From: Spirulina sp. CCY15215
GTDB taxonomy: Bacteria > Cyanobacteriota > Cyanobacteriia > Cyanobacteriales > Spirulinaceae
Length of the DNA stretch: 53,378 nt
Direction of reading: 5' to 3'
NCBI RefSeq assembly: GCF_016888125.1
Contig: NZ_JACSWA010000426.1
Span: 1 to 53,378 of the forward strand
Each line of letters opens with the position of its first letter. Position 1 is the stretch's first letter. Shown piece by piece: positions 31,049 to 39,995 of this stretch. Below the pieces are notes generated by a model. It was not told the DNA's origin. It saw only the letters and a list, made by a program, of their open reading frames with translations, and did no database searches. The translations under genes were made by a program, and so were the position numbers.

Positions 31049-32140
31049 CTAAACATTAAATCGGAACAATAATACATCTCCTTCTTTAACAATATACTCT
31101 TTTCCTTCACTGCGAACCAATCCTTTTTCCTTGGCTGCATTCATCGAACCAAAAGTAACAAGATCGTGATAACTAACCGTTTCAGCCCGAATAAAACCCC
31201 GTTCAAAATCCGTGTGAATAACTCCGGCTGCTTGGGGTGCCGTCATGCCAGCAATAATAGTCCAAGCGCGAGTTTCTTGTTCTCCCGTCGTTAAATAGGT
31301 CCGCAAGCCTAACAGATCGTAAGTGGCTTGAATTAAAGACTTTAAACCTCCTTCTTCAACTCCCAAAGCCTCCAAAAAATCCTTGCTTTCTTCTTCAGAT
31401 AACTCAACTAATTCCGATTCAACTTGAGCCGAAACAACGACTACCTTAGCATTTTCTTTTGCCGCTACCTGCTCAACTTCTTTAACCCAATCGTTACCCG
31501 TAGCCAAGTCATCCTCCGAAACATTGGTGGCATAAATAATCGGTTTTAATGTTAATAAACCCAATTGTTTAATCAGTTCGCATTCCTCCTCAGTTAACCC
31601 GATTTGACGCGCCATTTTGCCAGCATCGAGGGCAGTTTGTAACTTTTCTAAAATCGTTAATTCTTCCTTCGCATCTTTATTCGTCTTTGCTTGTTTTCTC
31701 ACGCGATCGATGCGTTTTTCAACCTGTGATAAATCTGATAATGCCAATTCTAAATCAATAGTTTCAATATCTCGCACCGGATCCACAGAACCCGCAATGT
31801 GAATAATATCTTCATTCTCAAAACAGCGTACCACATGAACGATCGCGTCAACTTCGCGAATATTGGCTAAAAATTGATTACCCAAACCTTCCCCTTTACT
31901 AGCCCCTTTCACCAACCCAGCAATATCGACAAACTCCATGCGAGTCGGTACAATTTGTTTCGACTTAGAAAGTTTTGCCAAAACCTTTAAACGCTCATCT
32001 GGAACCGCGACAACCCCTACATTGGGTTCAATGGTACAAAAGGGAAAATTTGCCGCATCTGCCTTAGCATTGGCAACGAGGGCATTAAATAGAGTTGATT
32101 TGCCTACATTGGGCAATCCGACAATTCCGGCTCTGAGCAT
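31049..32140 (-). CDS. ychF: Redox-regulated ATPase YchF (Obg-related)
   Basis: 363 residues from ATG 32140 (MLRAGIVGLPNVGKST); the frame is open 39 codons further upstream, but the family starts at MLRAGIVG. G1 is GLPNVGKST, G3 is DIAGLVKGASKGEGLG, and the nucleotide-specificity motif is NVSE instead of NKxD, which underlies ATP preference in YchF. A C-terminal TGS domain ends in VLLFRFNV. YchF binds ribosomes and is a regulator of stress and translation. The gene stands alone. Confidence 0.95.
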   Translation of the reverse strand: MLRAGIVGLPNVGKSTLFNALVANAKADAANFPFCTIEPNVGVVAVPDERLKVLAKLSKSKQIVPTRMEFVDIAGLVKGASKGEGLGNQFLANIREVDAIVHVVRCFENEDIIHIAGSVDPVRDIETIDLELALSDLSQVEKRIDRVRKQAKTNKDAKEELTILEKLQTALDAGKMARQIGLTEEECELIKQLGLLTLKPIIYATNVSEDDLATGNDWVKEVEQVAAKENAKVVVVSAQVESELVELSEEESKDFLEALGVEEGGLKSLIQATYDLLGLRTYLTTGEQETRAWTIIAGMTAPQAAGVIHTDFERGFIRAETVSYHDLVTFGSMNAAKEKGLVRSEGKEYIVKEGDVLLFRFNV

Positions 32141-32385
32141 AGGTGCGATCGCTAAAATAATATACCAATCTTCTATGATAACAGATTTCCATCTCAGAAT
32201 TCCACTGGGTACCAGAAATTTTGAGTCGTCGGTCAATCTGTTTAACAGTAGATTCAAGTAGTTCTTTTGTTCAGCAGCTTTGACCTGCTACCCTTTTGCA
32301 ATCTCCATTCTTACCGATTGTAAAAGGATCGGGTAAGATAGAAGATAAACCCATATTAATCAGTTTCCTTACCAAAATAGTAACA

Positions 32386-33954
32386 ATGATAGATACACTA
32401 CTTGACAAAATTGGGGATTGGAATCCGCAACTCTTACGAGAATTAAAAGGCCGATTGACACCGAAGAACATCATCATTTCTATAGGGATTTCTGCCATCG
32501 CGCAAATTTTATTATTCTATCTACATCTTGAAAGTAATTCTGATTTTCATGTCAGTGCTTTGTACCTGTTTATTACCTTAAGTATTGTTGGCATAATTAG
32601 CTTATTGGTCGTGGGAAGCTATTTACTGATTGAGGACTTATATCGAGAAGAAAAACAAGGAACTCTTAACTTTGTCCGCTTGAGTCCTCAAACCAGCAAA
32701 AGTATTTTACTGGGTAAACTTATTGGTGTTCCCATCTTGGTTTATTTGGCATTTTTCTTTGTGTTTCCCTTGCATTTTGGCTTAGGAATTTATACAGGAA
32801 TACCTATACATCTTATCTTGGTTTTTTATAGTATTGTTGCTGTTAATTGTTTCTTGTTTTATAGCGCCGCTTTACTACTTGCTTTGGTTCAAGGTGAGAT
32901 AAAATACTCCCCTGCATTTTTAGGAAGTATTTTGATGTTTGGCTTTTCGTTCATCTTTGCTCTAAAATTCTTATATGATACGAAGCCTTTACCCATTAGT
33001 GCTTTCAATTGGTTTGCTTTATTTTATCCAGGCTATATCCTGCCTTATTTAGTCAATCAAACACCCTATTCTTTCAGTCTTTTTGATGGTTTAAGTAACA
33101 ACTATTTCTCAAATTTAACTTGGTTTGGTGTGTCTTTTTGGAGTAATCCAATAACGGCTTGTCTGTTTACTTTGATTAGCTACAGTTTGGTGATATCTTG
33201 GTTATGGCATGGACTCGATCGCCGCTTCCACAATCGCAGTATTTCTCCTTTAAGTAAAACACAGAGTTACTGGTTGAGTGGTAGCATTATTGTCATTTTG
33301 ATTGGATTTTCTATCCCAAACCCTATAGATAGGGAGAATGGGTTGAAGTATTTGTTTGAAAATTTTTCAGCTATTTTAATTCTCCAATTCTGTCTATTCT
33401 GTGGATTAATGGGTGCTTTGAGTCCCCATCGCAAAACTCTACAAAATTGGTCGCGCTATCATCATCAAAAAACCAAGAAAAATTTACTTTGGGATTTAAT
33501 TTGGGGAGAAGAAAGCCCCGCAACTCTGGCGATCGCGTTAAATTTGCTTTTGACTTCTACGATTTTCCTCATTACAATTTTTATCTTGCCTTTCGGTGAA
33601 TATTATCGTCTGCAGCTTATAATTTCCGTGTTGATAAGTAGTGGCATTATTTTACTCTATAGCAGTCTTGTCCAATGGATATTACTGCAAAAATTCAAAC
33701 ATCGGGTAGTTGTGGCGATCGCCACGGTAACAGTTTTATGCTCTATCCCTGCATTATCGATAATCTCTATTTTACCAGAATTGTTTGTTCTAGAATCTGG
33801 TAAAACTTTATTATCTATTGTTGGTCAAAGTATTGCGATCGCGCTAATTAATCTACAAATAGCGCGACAATTACGCCATTTAGGAAAATCTGAGATGCAA
33901 GAACTACTATCAGAAAATTCTCGATCGAAGCAGTATTTATCTGGTATTGGTTAG
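32386..33954 (+). CDS. Multi-pass membrane protein, ABC-2-type permease-like
   Basis: 522 residues from ATG 32386 (MIDTLLDKIGDWNPQLLREL); the frame is open from 32296. Around twelve hydrophobic helices are visible. The first half has the hallmark of ABC-2 exporters: a cytoplasmic N terminus, then LIEDLYREEKQGTLNFVRLS, where the E-G-T-L stretch is the coupling-type motif, and TSKSILLGKLIGVPILVYLAFFF. The second half repeats a similar helix layout. No ATPase gene is adjacent, so the partner must be encoded elsewhere or the call is wrong. Substrate unknown. Confidence 0.65.
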   Translation: MIDTLLDKIGDWNPQLLRELKGRLTPKNIIISIGISAIAQILLFYLHLESNSDFHVSALYLFITLSIVGIISLLVVGSYLLIEDLYREEKQGTLNFVRLSPQTSKSILLGKLIGVPILVYLAFFFVFPLHFGLGIYTGIPIHLILVFYSIVAVNCFLFYSAALLLALVQGEIKYSPAFLGSILMFGFSFIFALKFLYDTKPLPISAFNWFALFYPGYILPYLVNQTPYSFSLFDGLSNNYFSNLTWFGVSFWSNPITACLFTLISYSLVISWLWHGLDRRFHNRSISPLSKTQSYWLSGSIIVILIGFSIPNPIDRENGLKYLFENFSAILILQFCLFCGLMGALSPHRKTLQNWSRYHHQKTKKNLLWDLIWGEESPATLAIALNLLLTSTIFLITIFILPFGEYYRLQLIISVLISSGIILLYSSLVQWILLQKFKHRVVVAIATVTVLCSIPALSIISILPELFVLESGKTLLSIVGQSIAIALINLQIARQLRHLGKSEMQELLSENSRSKQYLSGIG

Positions 33955-33983
33955 AAAGACTAGAAAGAAAAGATATATGGTTA

Positions 33984-34056
33984 AGTGTAGCCTTAAACTA
34001 CACTATACTCGCGATCGCCACACCCTAAATGTATATTATAAATATTGGCGATCGCG
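33984..34056. repeat. Nested inverted repeats between convergent genes
   Basis: AGTGTAG (33984-33990) pairs with CTACACT (33998-34004), and CGCGATCGCCA (34010-34020) is inverted at 34046-34056 (TGGCGATCGCG). They lie between the ends of the permease gene (33954) and the phosphatase gene (34080). Without T-tracts their role as terminators is uncertain. Confidence 0.55.
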
Positions 34057-34079
34057 CTAAAGGGGTAAAATTAGAAACA

Positions 34080-34718
34080 TTAATTAAAGCGAATTTTACT
34101 TTCGCTTTGACTTAAATGGGAAGTATCTCCTTCTAACTCCACAATCCATTTTTCAGAATCTTTAACAACCTTAAATAAACAACACAAAGGAACTCTAAAA
34201 TCAGGACATTCCGGTACTAATCCTCGAATTGTTCCTAATACTGATGAACCATGACCAACTAATAAAATATCCTCAGAGAATTCTGAGACTAATTGTTGCA
34301 CGGTGCGAGCAGTTCTGTCCATAACTTCTGCTTCATTTTCGGGAAATTCTGGAATGACTCGAGATTGGTAACGCAGATCGATTCTAGGATATTGTTGTGC
34401 TAATTCTTCTCGAGATAATATCTCAGGCATTTTTGACATCCAATCAGGATTTAACCACTCACCCAGTCCCGCTTCTAATTTAATCGGTAAATCGAGAAAA
34501 TAGGCGATTTCATTGGCTGTTTGTACTGTGCGAAGAAAGGGAGAGGCAAAAATATGCACAATTTTCTCTAATTGTAAGCGTTTCCCTAACTCTTTTGCTT
34601 GTATGAATCCATCTTCTGATAAAGGGGGATCGTAGCGATGTTCTGCTGTTTCAAACCACTCAGGGTTAACAAAATCAAAACGGTTTGCGTGTCTTGCTAT
34701 CCAAATAGTTTGTGTCAT
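34080..34718 (-). CDS. Histidine phosphatase family protein
   Basis: 212 residues. The phosphohistidine motif is IWIARHANR (RHA in place of the usual RHG). Other active-site residues are ASPFLRTVQTA (Arg), GLGEW and a C-terminal LLVGHGSSVLG with the second His. This is the phosphoglycerate-mutase-like branch; substrate unknown. It starts 10 bases after the helicase gene on the same strand, so the two likely form an operon, helicase first. Confidence 0.88.
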   Translation of the reverse strand: MTQTIWIARHANRFDFVNPEWFETAEHRYDPPLSEDGFIQAKELGKRLQLEKIVHIFASPFLRTVQTANEIAYFLDLPIKLEAGLGEWLNPDWMSKMPEILSREELAQQYPRIDLRYQSRVIPEFPENEAEVMDRTARTVQQLVSEFSEDILLVGHGSSVLGTIRGLVPECPDFRVPLCCLFKVVKDSEKWIVELEGDTSHLSQSESKIRFN

Positions 34719-34728
34719 TTTTTCTCTT

Positions 34729-36912
34729 TTACCAAGTCTTAACGATTTGTTGCAATTCTACTATATCTAAATAATCCCAAGCAAAGGCTTTTCGTAAAAG
34801 ATGATCAGGAATAAATTTATCATATTTTTGTCGCTGAGGGGAATCGATAAACGCAGTAATATCTTCTGAGGTCAAGTTTTGTTGACATAAATTTACAATT
34901 GTTTCCTGAATCGCGATCGCCTCAGTTTTCTCTCCTGATGTCAATAGTAAATAATAAGGAGATAAAGATTTCCTAATTTTTAGGTTCATAAAGTCCCCCA
35001 TTACAAAGTATATCCATTTTTCCAAAGTATTAAAAGTTTTTGTTCCCATCCAAGGAAAAATGCAATAAAGATTGCGATCGAGAGGATGAATAATTTCGCG
35101 ATCGAGATCGTAGCGTCGCGCTAAATTTCGCGCTTCAGTCAATCTTGTTTTTGCACCTGGTAATAAATAAGGATAATCATGTTCTGCAAATAAAATTGTT
35201 CTCATTTTCTGCAATATTTTCGTGTGAATTTTTCCCATACCGCAACCGCGCCAAGCAATATTAGCGATACCAGAAACAGGTTTAACCCAAATATTTCTTT
35301 TGCCATAATCGACATCAATAACTTGCCATGTTCTCCCGGCCAGAGAAAATTGTTTCCCAAGAGGAGGAGGTGTAAAAATACTGCCAATTTCTCCTGCTTC
35401 TCCTCGGACAACGTATTCCATCGGTGCATCAAAAACTGCATAAAATTGAAAGTTACGCACGATTTTTTCGCCGATTAATCCTAAAATTAAAGTGTTATTT
35501 TCTGTGACTTCAAGATGTTCTAAATTTTCCCAGTAATTTAAAAGTTGTTGAAAATCTCTCGGGGAGACATCCTGAAAAGCGGGTAAACTTAGCACTTTAT
35601 TAGCAAGTTCTTGATGCGATCGCTCTCCACAAGAAGCTAAAATACTCAGAGTTTGATGATATAATAAACTATAAGAGTATTTTGGCAATTGAATGGGTTC
35701 GAGCCAGCGATCTTCGAGATAAAGTTGAATAATTGCGATAGTTTGTAACAGTTGCCAAGGAATTAAATCTGGTAAAAATTCATCCCCCAATTGTTCTTTT
35801 TCCGAACAAATAAAGCGCATATCGGCGGGCATTTCTCGCCGTCCCGTGCGTCCCAATCTTTGTAAGAAACTGGAAACAGATAGAGGCGAATTTAATTGGA
35901 TAACTCGTTCCAGTTGACCGAGATCGATGCCTAATTCTAACGTTAAAGTTGCCGCAGTTACCGCATAAGTATCCGATCGCATCGCCGTTTCTGCATCTTC
36001 TCGTAGGGAAGCGGAAATACTGCCGTGATGAACGTGGTAAATATCCGGTGCATTCTGCGATCGCGCTAAAGATCGCAAGTTAGCAATAACAGATTCAGTA
36101 TCGGTACGACTATTGGCAAAAATCAAGGATTTGCTGTTTTTTGTAATCTCAAATAGATAGCGATAATAAGGATCTGTGGGTTCAATTTCAGAAGCGAGAG
36201 GAAAGTGTTCTACCGCTAAACGAACCTTGCGAGAATCATCTGCAATTTCAGGGGCGATCGCGGCTAAATTTGTTCCCATTTGTAACCATCTTTTGGCTAT
36301 TTTATAATCTCCCAAGGTGGCAGATAAGCCAATACGACGAGGAACTTTATTAATAATGCGAGAAAGGCGAACAAGTTGGCATAAAATTTGATAGCCTCTT
36401 TCTGAATCCATAAAAGAATGAATTTCATCAATAACGACGAAACGCAAATCGCCAAAGAGTCGAGAAATTGTAGAATAATGATTGATTAATAAACTTTCCA
36501 GAGACTCCGGTGTAATTTGCAGAATACCAGAAGGAGATGCAAGGAGTTTTCGCTTGCGACTTGATGGTATATCCCCATGCCAAGCAAAAACGCGGGTATG
36601 ACTTTGCACTAGAAGATCGTTCAGACGTTCAAATTGATCGTTAATGAGGGCTTTAATGGGACTAATGTAAAGAACTCCAATTGTTTTTGGAGGCTCTTCG
36701 TCAAGAAGCGTTAGAATTGGTAAAAATGCGGCTTCGGTTTTACCCGATGCTGTGCCAGTAGCAAGCAAGAGATGAGCATTCGTTTCAAAAATAATCTGAC
36801 AGGCAGCAATTTGTACATCCCGCAATTGTTGCCAACCCTGATTGTAAATATATTCTTGAATAAAAGGGGACAGGCGATCGAAAGTTTTTTGCGGTATCGT
36901 TTTTTGAGACAT
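34729..36912 (-). CDS. Lhr-like DEAD/DEAH box helicase
   Basis: 727 residues from ATG 36912 (MSQKTIPQKTFDRLSP); a TTG at 36924 would add four residues. Helicase motifs: LATGTASGKTEAA (I), TPESLESLL, FVVIDEIHSF (II), LSATLGDY (III), LIFANSRTDTES (IV), TLTLELGIDLG (V) and LQRLGRTGRR (VI). After the helicase core comes a winged-helix/Lhr-core-like region to the end. It is about half the length of full Lhr proteins, which is usual for the shorter bacterial Lhr-core helicases. Probably acts in DNA repair or RNA metabolism. Confidence 0.85.
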   Translation of the reverse strand: MSQKTIPQKTFDRLSPFIQEYIYNQGWQQLRDVQIAACQIIFETNAHLLLATGTASGKTEAAFLPILTLLDEEPPKTIGVLYISPIKALINDQFERLNDLLVQSHTRVFAWHGDIPSSRKRKLLASPSGILQITPESLESLLINHYSTISRLFGDLRFVVIDEIHSFMDSERGYQILCQLVRLSRIINKVPRRIGLSATLGDYKIAKRWLQMGTNLAAIAPEIADDSRKVRLAVEHFPLASEIEPTDPYYRYLFEITKNSKSLIFANSRTDTESVIANLRSLARSQNAPDIYHVHHGSISASLREDAETAMRSDTYAVTAATLTLELGIDLGQLERVIQLNSPLSVSSFLQRLGRTGRREMPADMRFICSEKEQLGDEFLPDLIPWQLLQTIAIIQLYLEDRWLEPIQLPKYSYSLLYHQTLSILASCGERSHQELANKVLSLPAFQDVSPRDFQQLLNYWENLEHLEVTENNTLILGLIGEKIVRNFQFYAVFDAPMEYVVRGEAGEIGSIFTPPPLGKQFSLAGRTWQVIDVDYGKRNIWVKPVSGIANIAWRGCGMGKIHTKILQKMRTILFAEHDYPYLLPGAKTRLTEARNLARRYDLDREIIHPLDRNLYCIFPWMGTKTFNTLEKWIYFVMGDFMNLKIRKSLSPYYLLLTSGEKTEAIAIQETIVNLCQQNLTSEDITAFIDSPQRQKYDKFIPDHLLRKAFAWDYLDIVELQQIVKTW

Positions 36913-36974
36913 AATCAACTTCAAAGTTTAAACTTAAGCATTTTAATTAATCTTTACCAAGTTCTCATAACTTT

Positions 36975-38003
36975 ATGATTGCCTTAATACTCGTTGTTAT
37001 TATTGTCCTGATTGGTTCAGCATTTTGCTCTTTGACAGAAACTGCAATTCTATCTGTTTCCCCGATTAAAGTTCGACAACTCGGACAGTCAAAAAAGCGA
37101 TCGGAATTGGCACTTTTTGCTATTCGCACTCGTGTGCATCGTTCAATTGCGACTATTGTTATTCTCAACAATATTTTTAATATTGTCGGAAGTATTTTGA
37201 TTGGTAGTATTGCTACAACGGTTTTTGGTGATGCTTGGCTGGGAATATTTTCTGCTTTTTTAACCTTACTCATTATCATGTTTGGGGAAATTATTCCTAA
37301 AACGGTAGGAGAGCGTAATGCTTTCCTGATCGCGCTATGGGTTGCTATTCCAGTAACAGGATTAGTTTTTATTCTAGCACCTCTCGTCTGGTTTATCGAA
37401 CGGGCAACTTCGCCTTTTCTGCAAGGTAAAAAGAAACCAACAACTAATGAGGCAGAAATTAAGTTTTTAGCGAGAATAGGACATCAAGAAGGCATTATTG
37501 AGGACGACGAAGCAGACATGATCCAGCGCGTTTTTCGCTTAAACGATCTTCTGGCTCACGAAATTATGACCCCGCGAACAGTGATGACTTATTTGCGAGG
37601 AAATTCAACCTTAGAAGAAGCTAAAGATGATATTGTGCGATCGCAGCACAGTCGTATTGTTGTGATTAATGAAACAATTGATGAAGTTGTTGGTTTAGCC
37701 TTAAAAAATGAATTATTAGTTGCACTTTTAGAAGGCAAAAAAGAGAGATCGATCGCCAGTTTAACTCGCAAGGCTTTCTTTGTTGCTGAAACCATGAAAT
37801 CCGATAAATTATTACAAGAATTTCAGAAAAAACACGAACATCTATTTGTGGTTGCTGATGAATATGGCGGCGTTTCAGGGGTGGTCACTCTTGAAGATGT
37901 CCTCGAAGTTTTAACGGGAGAAATTGTCGATGAAACCGATCGCACTACAGACTTGCAAGAAATTGCCCGTAAGCGTCGCAAGCGTATTTTAGGAGAAAGT
38001 TGA
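36975..38003 (+). CDS. CNNM/CorC-type transporter: DUF21 domain plus CBS pair
   Basis: 342 residues. DUF21 membrane domain of four helices (LILVVIIVLIGSAFCSLTET; IATIVILNNIFNIVGSILIG; FLTLLIIMFGEIIPKTV; ALWVAIPVTGLVFILAPLVW), then two CBS domains (DLLAHEIMTPRTVM and HLFVVADEYGGVSGVVTLED). The family exports or controls Mg2+ (or Co2+) in other bacteria. The CorC/HlyC domain that often follows is absent: the protein ends soon after the second CBS. It is divergent from the helicase gene across 62 bases. Confidence 0.9.
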   Translation: MIALILVVIIVLIGSAFCSLTETAILSVSPIKVRQLGQSKKRSELALFAIRTRVHRSIATIVILNNIFNIVGSILIGSIATTVFGDAWLGIFSAFLTLLIIMFGEIIPKTVGERNAFLIALWVAIPVTGLVFILAPLVWFIERATSPFLQGKKKPTTNEAEIKFLARIGHQEGIIEDDEADMIQRVFRLNDLLAHEIMTPRTVMTYLRGNSTLEEAKDDIVRSQHSRIVVINETIDEVVGLALKNELLVALLEGKKERSIASLTRKAFFVAETMKSDKLLQEFQKKHEHLFVVADEYGGVSGVVTLEDVLEVLTGEIVDETDRTTDLQEIARKRRKRILGES

Positions 38004-38022
38004 GTATTTGTTATGAGTTGAG

Positions 38023-38045
38023 TAGGGTGCATCTCAAAGTTGCAA
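38023..38045 (+). repeat. Third copy of the TAGGGTGCATCTCA repeat, extended
   Basis: TAGGGTGCATCTCA then AAGTTGCAA. Positions 38025-38045 are the exact reverse complement of 30353-30373. It lies 20 bases after the CNNM gene. Confidence 0.85.
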
Positions 38046-38090
38046 ATTTACAAAGAATTAGGAATAGATGCCGACTCTTTTTCCTAAAAC

Positions 38091-38705
38091 TCAGACAAAC
38101 AAATTCACCAAACCCTCTACAAAGCGATCGCGTTCCATAGGTAAGATAGTTTTCCCTCCTAAAACTTCTTGTAGTAGGACAAAATAAATAATTGCCCCGA
38201 TAAAAGATCGCGCTAAAACTTCTGCATCTTTCCCCGCAAATTCAGCATGGGAAGCAAAATATTGACTCAAGGTTTCTAAGATAGGTTTAGCTAAATTTTC
38301 GATATAAGGATGGGACAATTCTGGAAATCTCCCAGACTCGGCAATGATCGTTCGTAAAAAGGCTTGCATTTGCTGATCTTGCCCGGCGTTTTCTAATACT
38401 TTAGTAGCGAGGAGATGCAAAAATACTTTGGGTTCTTGTTGTAATATTTTATCATTGAAGGGATTAAAAACAGTACGATATTTTTCTTCTGCCAATCGTT
38501 TCACTAAGGCAACAAATAAGCTCTCTTTATCCTGAAAATAGCGATAAACTGTTGCTTTGGAAACTCCCGCCGTCGCCGCTACACCGTCCATATTCGTCGC
38601 GGCATAGCCGTGGGTCAAAAACTCGGTCATTGCGCCTTCTAGGATGGCTGTGGCTTTCTCTGTGGACTTTTGGCGACCTGGGGAGTTGGTTTCTTTGGGG
38701 GACAT
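38091..38705 (-). CDS. TetR/AcrR family transcriptional regulator
   Basis: 204 residues. The N-terminal helix-turn-helix (ATNMDGVAATAGVSKATVYR, then YFQDKESLF, residues about 36-62) is canonical. The C-terminal ligand-binding domain is all-helical, with LSHPYIENLAKPILETL and a TetR_C-like end. It is divergent from the devBCA-type exporter, with a 25-base palindrome between them, so it most likely represses the exporter and itself until a ligand binds; the ligand is probably an exporter substrate. Confidence 0.92.
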   Translation of the reverse strand: MSPKETNSPGRQKSTEKATAILEGAMTEFLTHGYAATNMDGVAATAGVSKATVYRYFQDKESLFVALVKRLAEEKYRTVFNPFNDKILQQEPKVFLHLLATKVLENAGQDQQMQAFLRTIIAESGRFPELSHPYIENLAKPILETLSQYFASHAEFAGKDAEVLARSFIGAIIYFVLLQEVLGGKTILPMERDRFVEGLVNLFV

Positions 38706-38746
38706 CTCTTGACTTTATTGGGCTGAGTGGTTTAATCTTAAAACAG

Positions 38747-38771
38747 ATAAAACGAAACCGTTTAGTTTTAT
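38747..38771. promoter_or_regulatory. Palindromic operator for the TetR regulator
   Basis: ATAAAACGAAAC (38747-38758), centre C 38759, GTTTAGTTTTAT (38760-38771): 11 of 12 positions symmetrical. It lies in the 108-base divergent region between the tetR-like start (38705) and the devB-like start (38814), next to an AT-rich TTATAA that could be a -10 element. Confidence 0.75.
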
Positions 38772-38813
38772 TATAAGGGAATTGGGTCAACTATTCAGTA
38801 GAGGGAGGCACAA

Positions 38814-39995
38814 GTGCTTCATAATGGAACAGCAGATCGTCCCCGATCCTTCAAAGCCTTGGGTATTGTGGTTTTGACGGCGCTTTTGAGTGCCGGAGGA
38901 GGAGTATTCATTACCTCCAGAATGAACTTATTTCAACCGGCGATCGAAGCCCCTGCCGTAGCCTTGCCAGAAATTGTAACCGTGACGGGACTGGGACGAC
39001 TAGAACCGCGCGGGGAAGTAGTACGCCTATCTTCTCCCTCCTCAGCAGAGAGTAATCGAATTGAGAGATTATTGGTTGAGGAAGGGAGTTGGGTGAGAAA
39101 GGGGGAAACCATCGCCATTTTGGATAGTCGCGATCGCCTAGAAGCTCTTTTAAATGAAGCGAGAGAAAAAGTAAGAGTGTCCCAAGCCAATCTTAATCGC
39201 ATCCAAGCGGGAGCGCAACAAGGGGCGATCGAGGCACAACGCGCTACTATTTCTCGCATTCAAGGGGATCGCCGCACCCAACTGGAGGCACGAGAAGCCG
39301 CCATCTCTCGCTTGCAGGCTGAGTTAAATAATGCCAAAGTTGAATACGATCGCTATCAAAGCCTATACAACGAGGGGGCTATTTCCGCCAGCAATCGAGA
39401 TAGCAAGCGCTTAACCTTCGATCGCCTGCAATGGCAGCTAGAGGAAGCCAAGGCAGAACGCGATCGCGTGGCATCCTCCCAACAGGAACAATTACGAGAA
39501 GCAAGAGCAACCTTAGATCGTATCACTGAAGTGCGTCCAGTAGATGTGGAATTTGCTACCGCCGAACTTAACGCCGCCCGAGCCGCCGTCGATCGCGCTC
39601 AAACCGACTTAGATCGCGCTTTTGTGCGATCCCCCCAAGCCGGACAAATTCTCAAAATTCATACCCGACCCGGCGAAATTATTGCCAGTGAAGGCATTGC
39701 CGAGATCGGACAAACCCGAGAGATGTATGCGATCGCGGAAATTTACGAGAGTGATATTAGCAAAATCAGAACGGGTCAACCTGCGATCGTCACCAGTAAT
39801 GCTGTACCTGAAGAATTACGCGGAACCGTCGAACACATTGGCCTGCAAGTCTTGCGCCAAGATGTAATTAATGCCGATCCCTCTGCTAATATCGATGCAA
39901 GGGTTATTGAAGTGAGAGTTAAACTTGATGAAACCTCCAGGGAAAAAGTTCTCGGATTAACCAATTTACAAGTCACGGTGGCGATCGAACTATGA
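38814..39995 (+). CDS. devB: DevB-type membrane fusion protein of an ABC exporter
   Basis: 393 residues from GTG 38814, chosen because GGGAGG (38803-38808) sits five bases before it; the nearest ATG is out of frame. One N-terminal membrane helix (ALGIVVLTALLSAGGGVFI), a HlyD-like barrel, two long coiled coils (EAREKVRVSQANLNRIQ... and RLQAELNNAKVEYDRYQ...), and a lipoyl/barrel C-terminal part. DevB-type proteins link an inner-membrane DevAC pump to an outer-membrane TolC-like channel. Overlaps devC by four bases (ATGA), indicating translational coupling. Confidence 0.9.
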   Translation: MLHNGTADRPRSFKALGIVVLTALLSAGGGVFITSRMNLFQPAIEAPAVALPEIVTVTGLGRLEPRGEVVRLSSPSSAESNRIERLLVEEGSWVRKGETIAILDSRDRLEALLNEAREKVRVSQANLNRIQAGAQQGAIEAQRATISRIQGDRRTQLEAREAAISRLQAELNNAKVEYDRYQSLYNEGAISASNRDSKRLTFDRLQWQLEEAKAERDRVASSQQEQLREARATLDRITEVRPVDVEFATAELNAARAAVDRAQTDLDRAFVRSPQAGQILKIHTRPGEIIASEGIAEIGQTREMYAIAEIYESDISKIRTGQPAIVTSNAVPEELRGTVEHIGLQVLRQDVINADPSANIDARVIEVRVKLDETSREKVLGLTNLQVTVAIEL

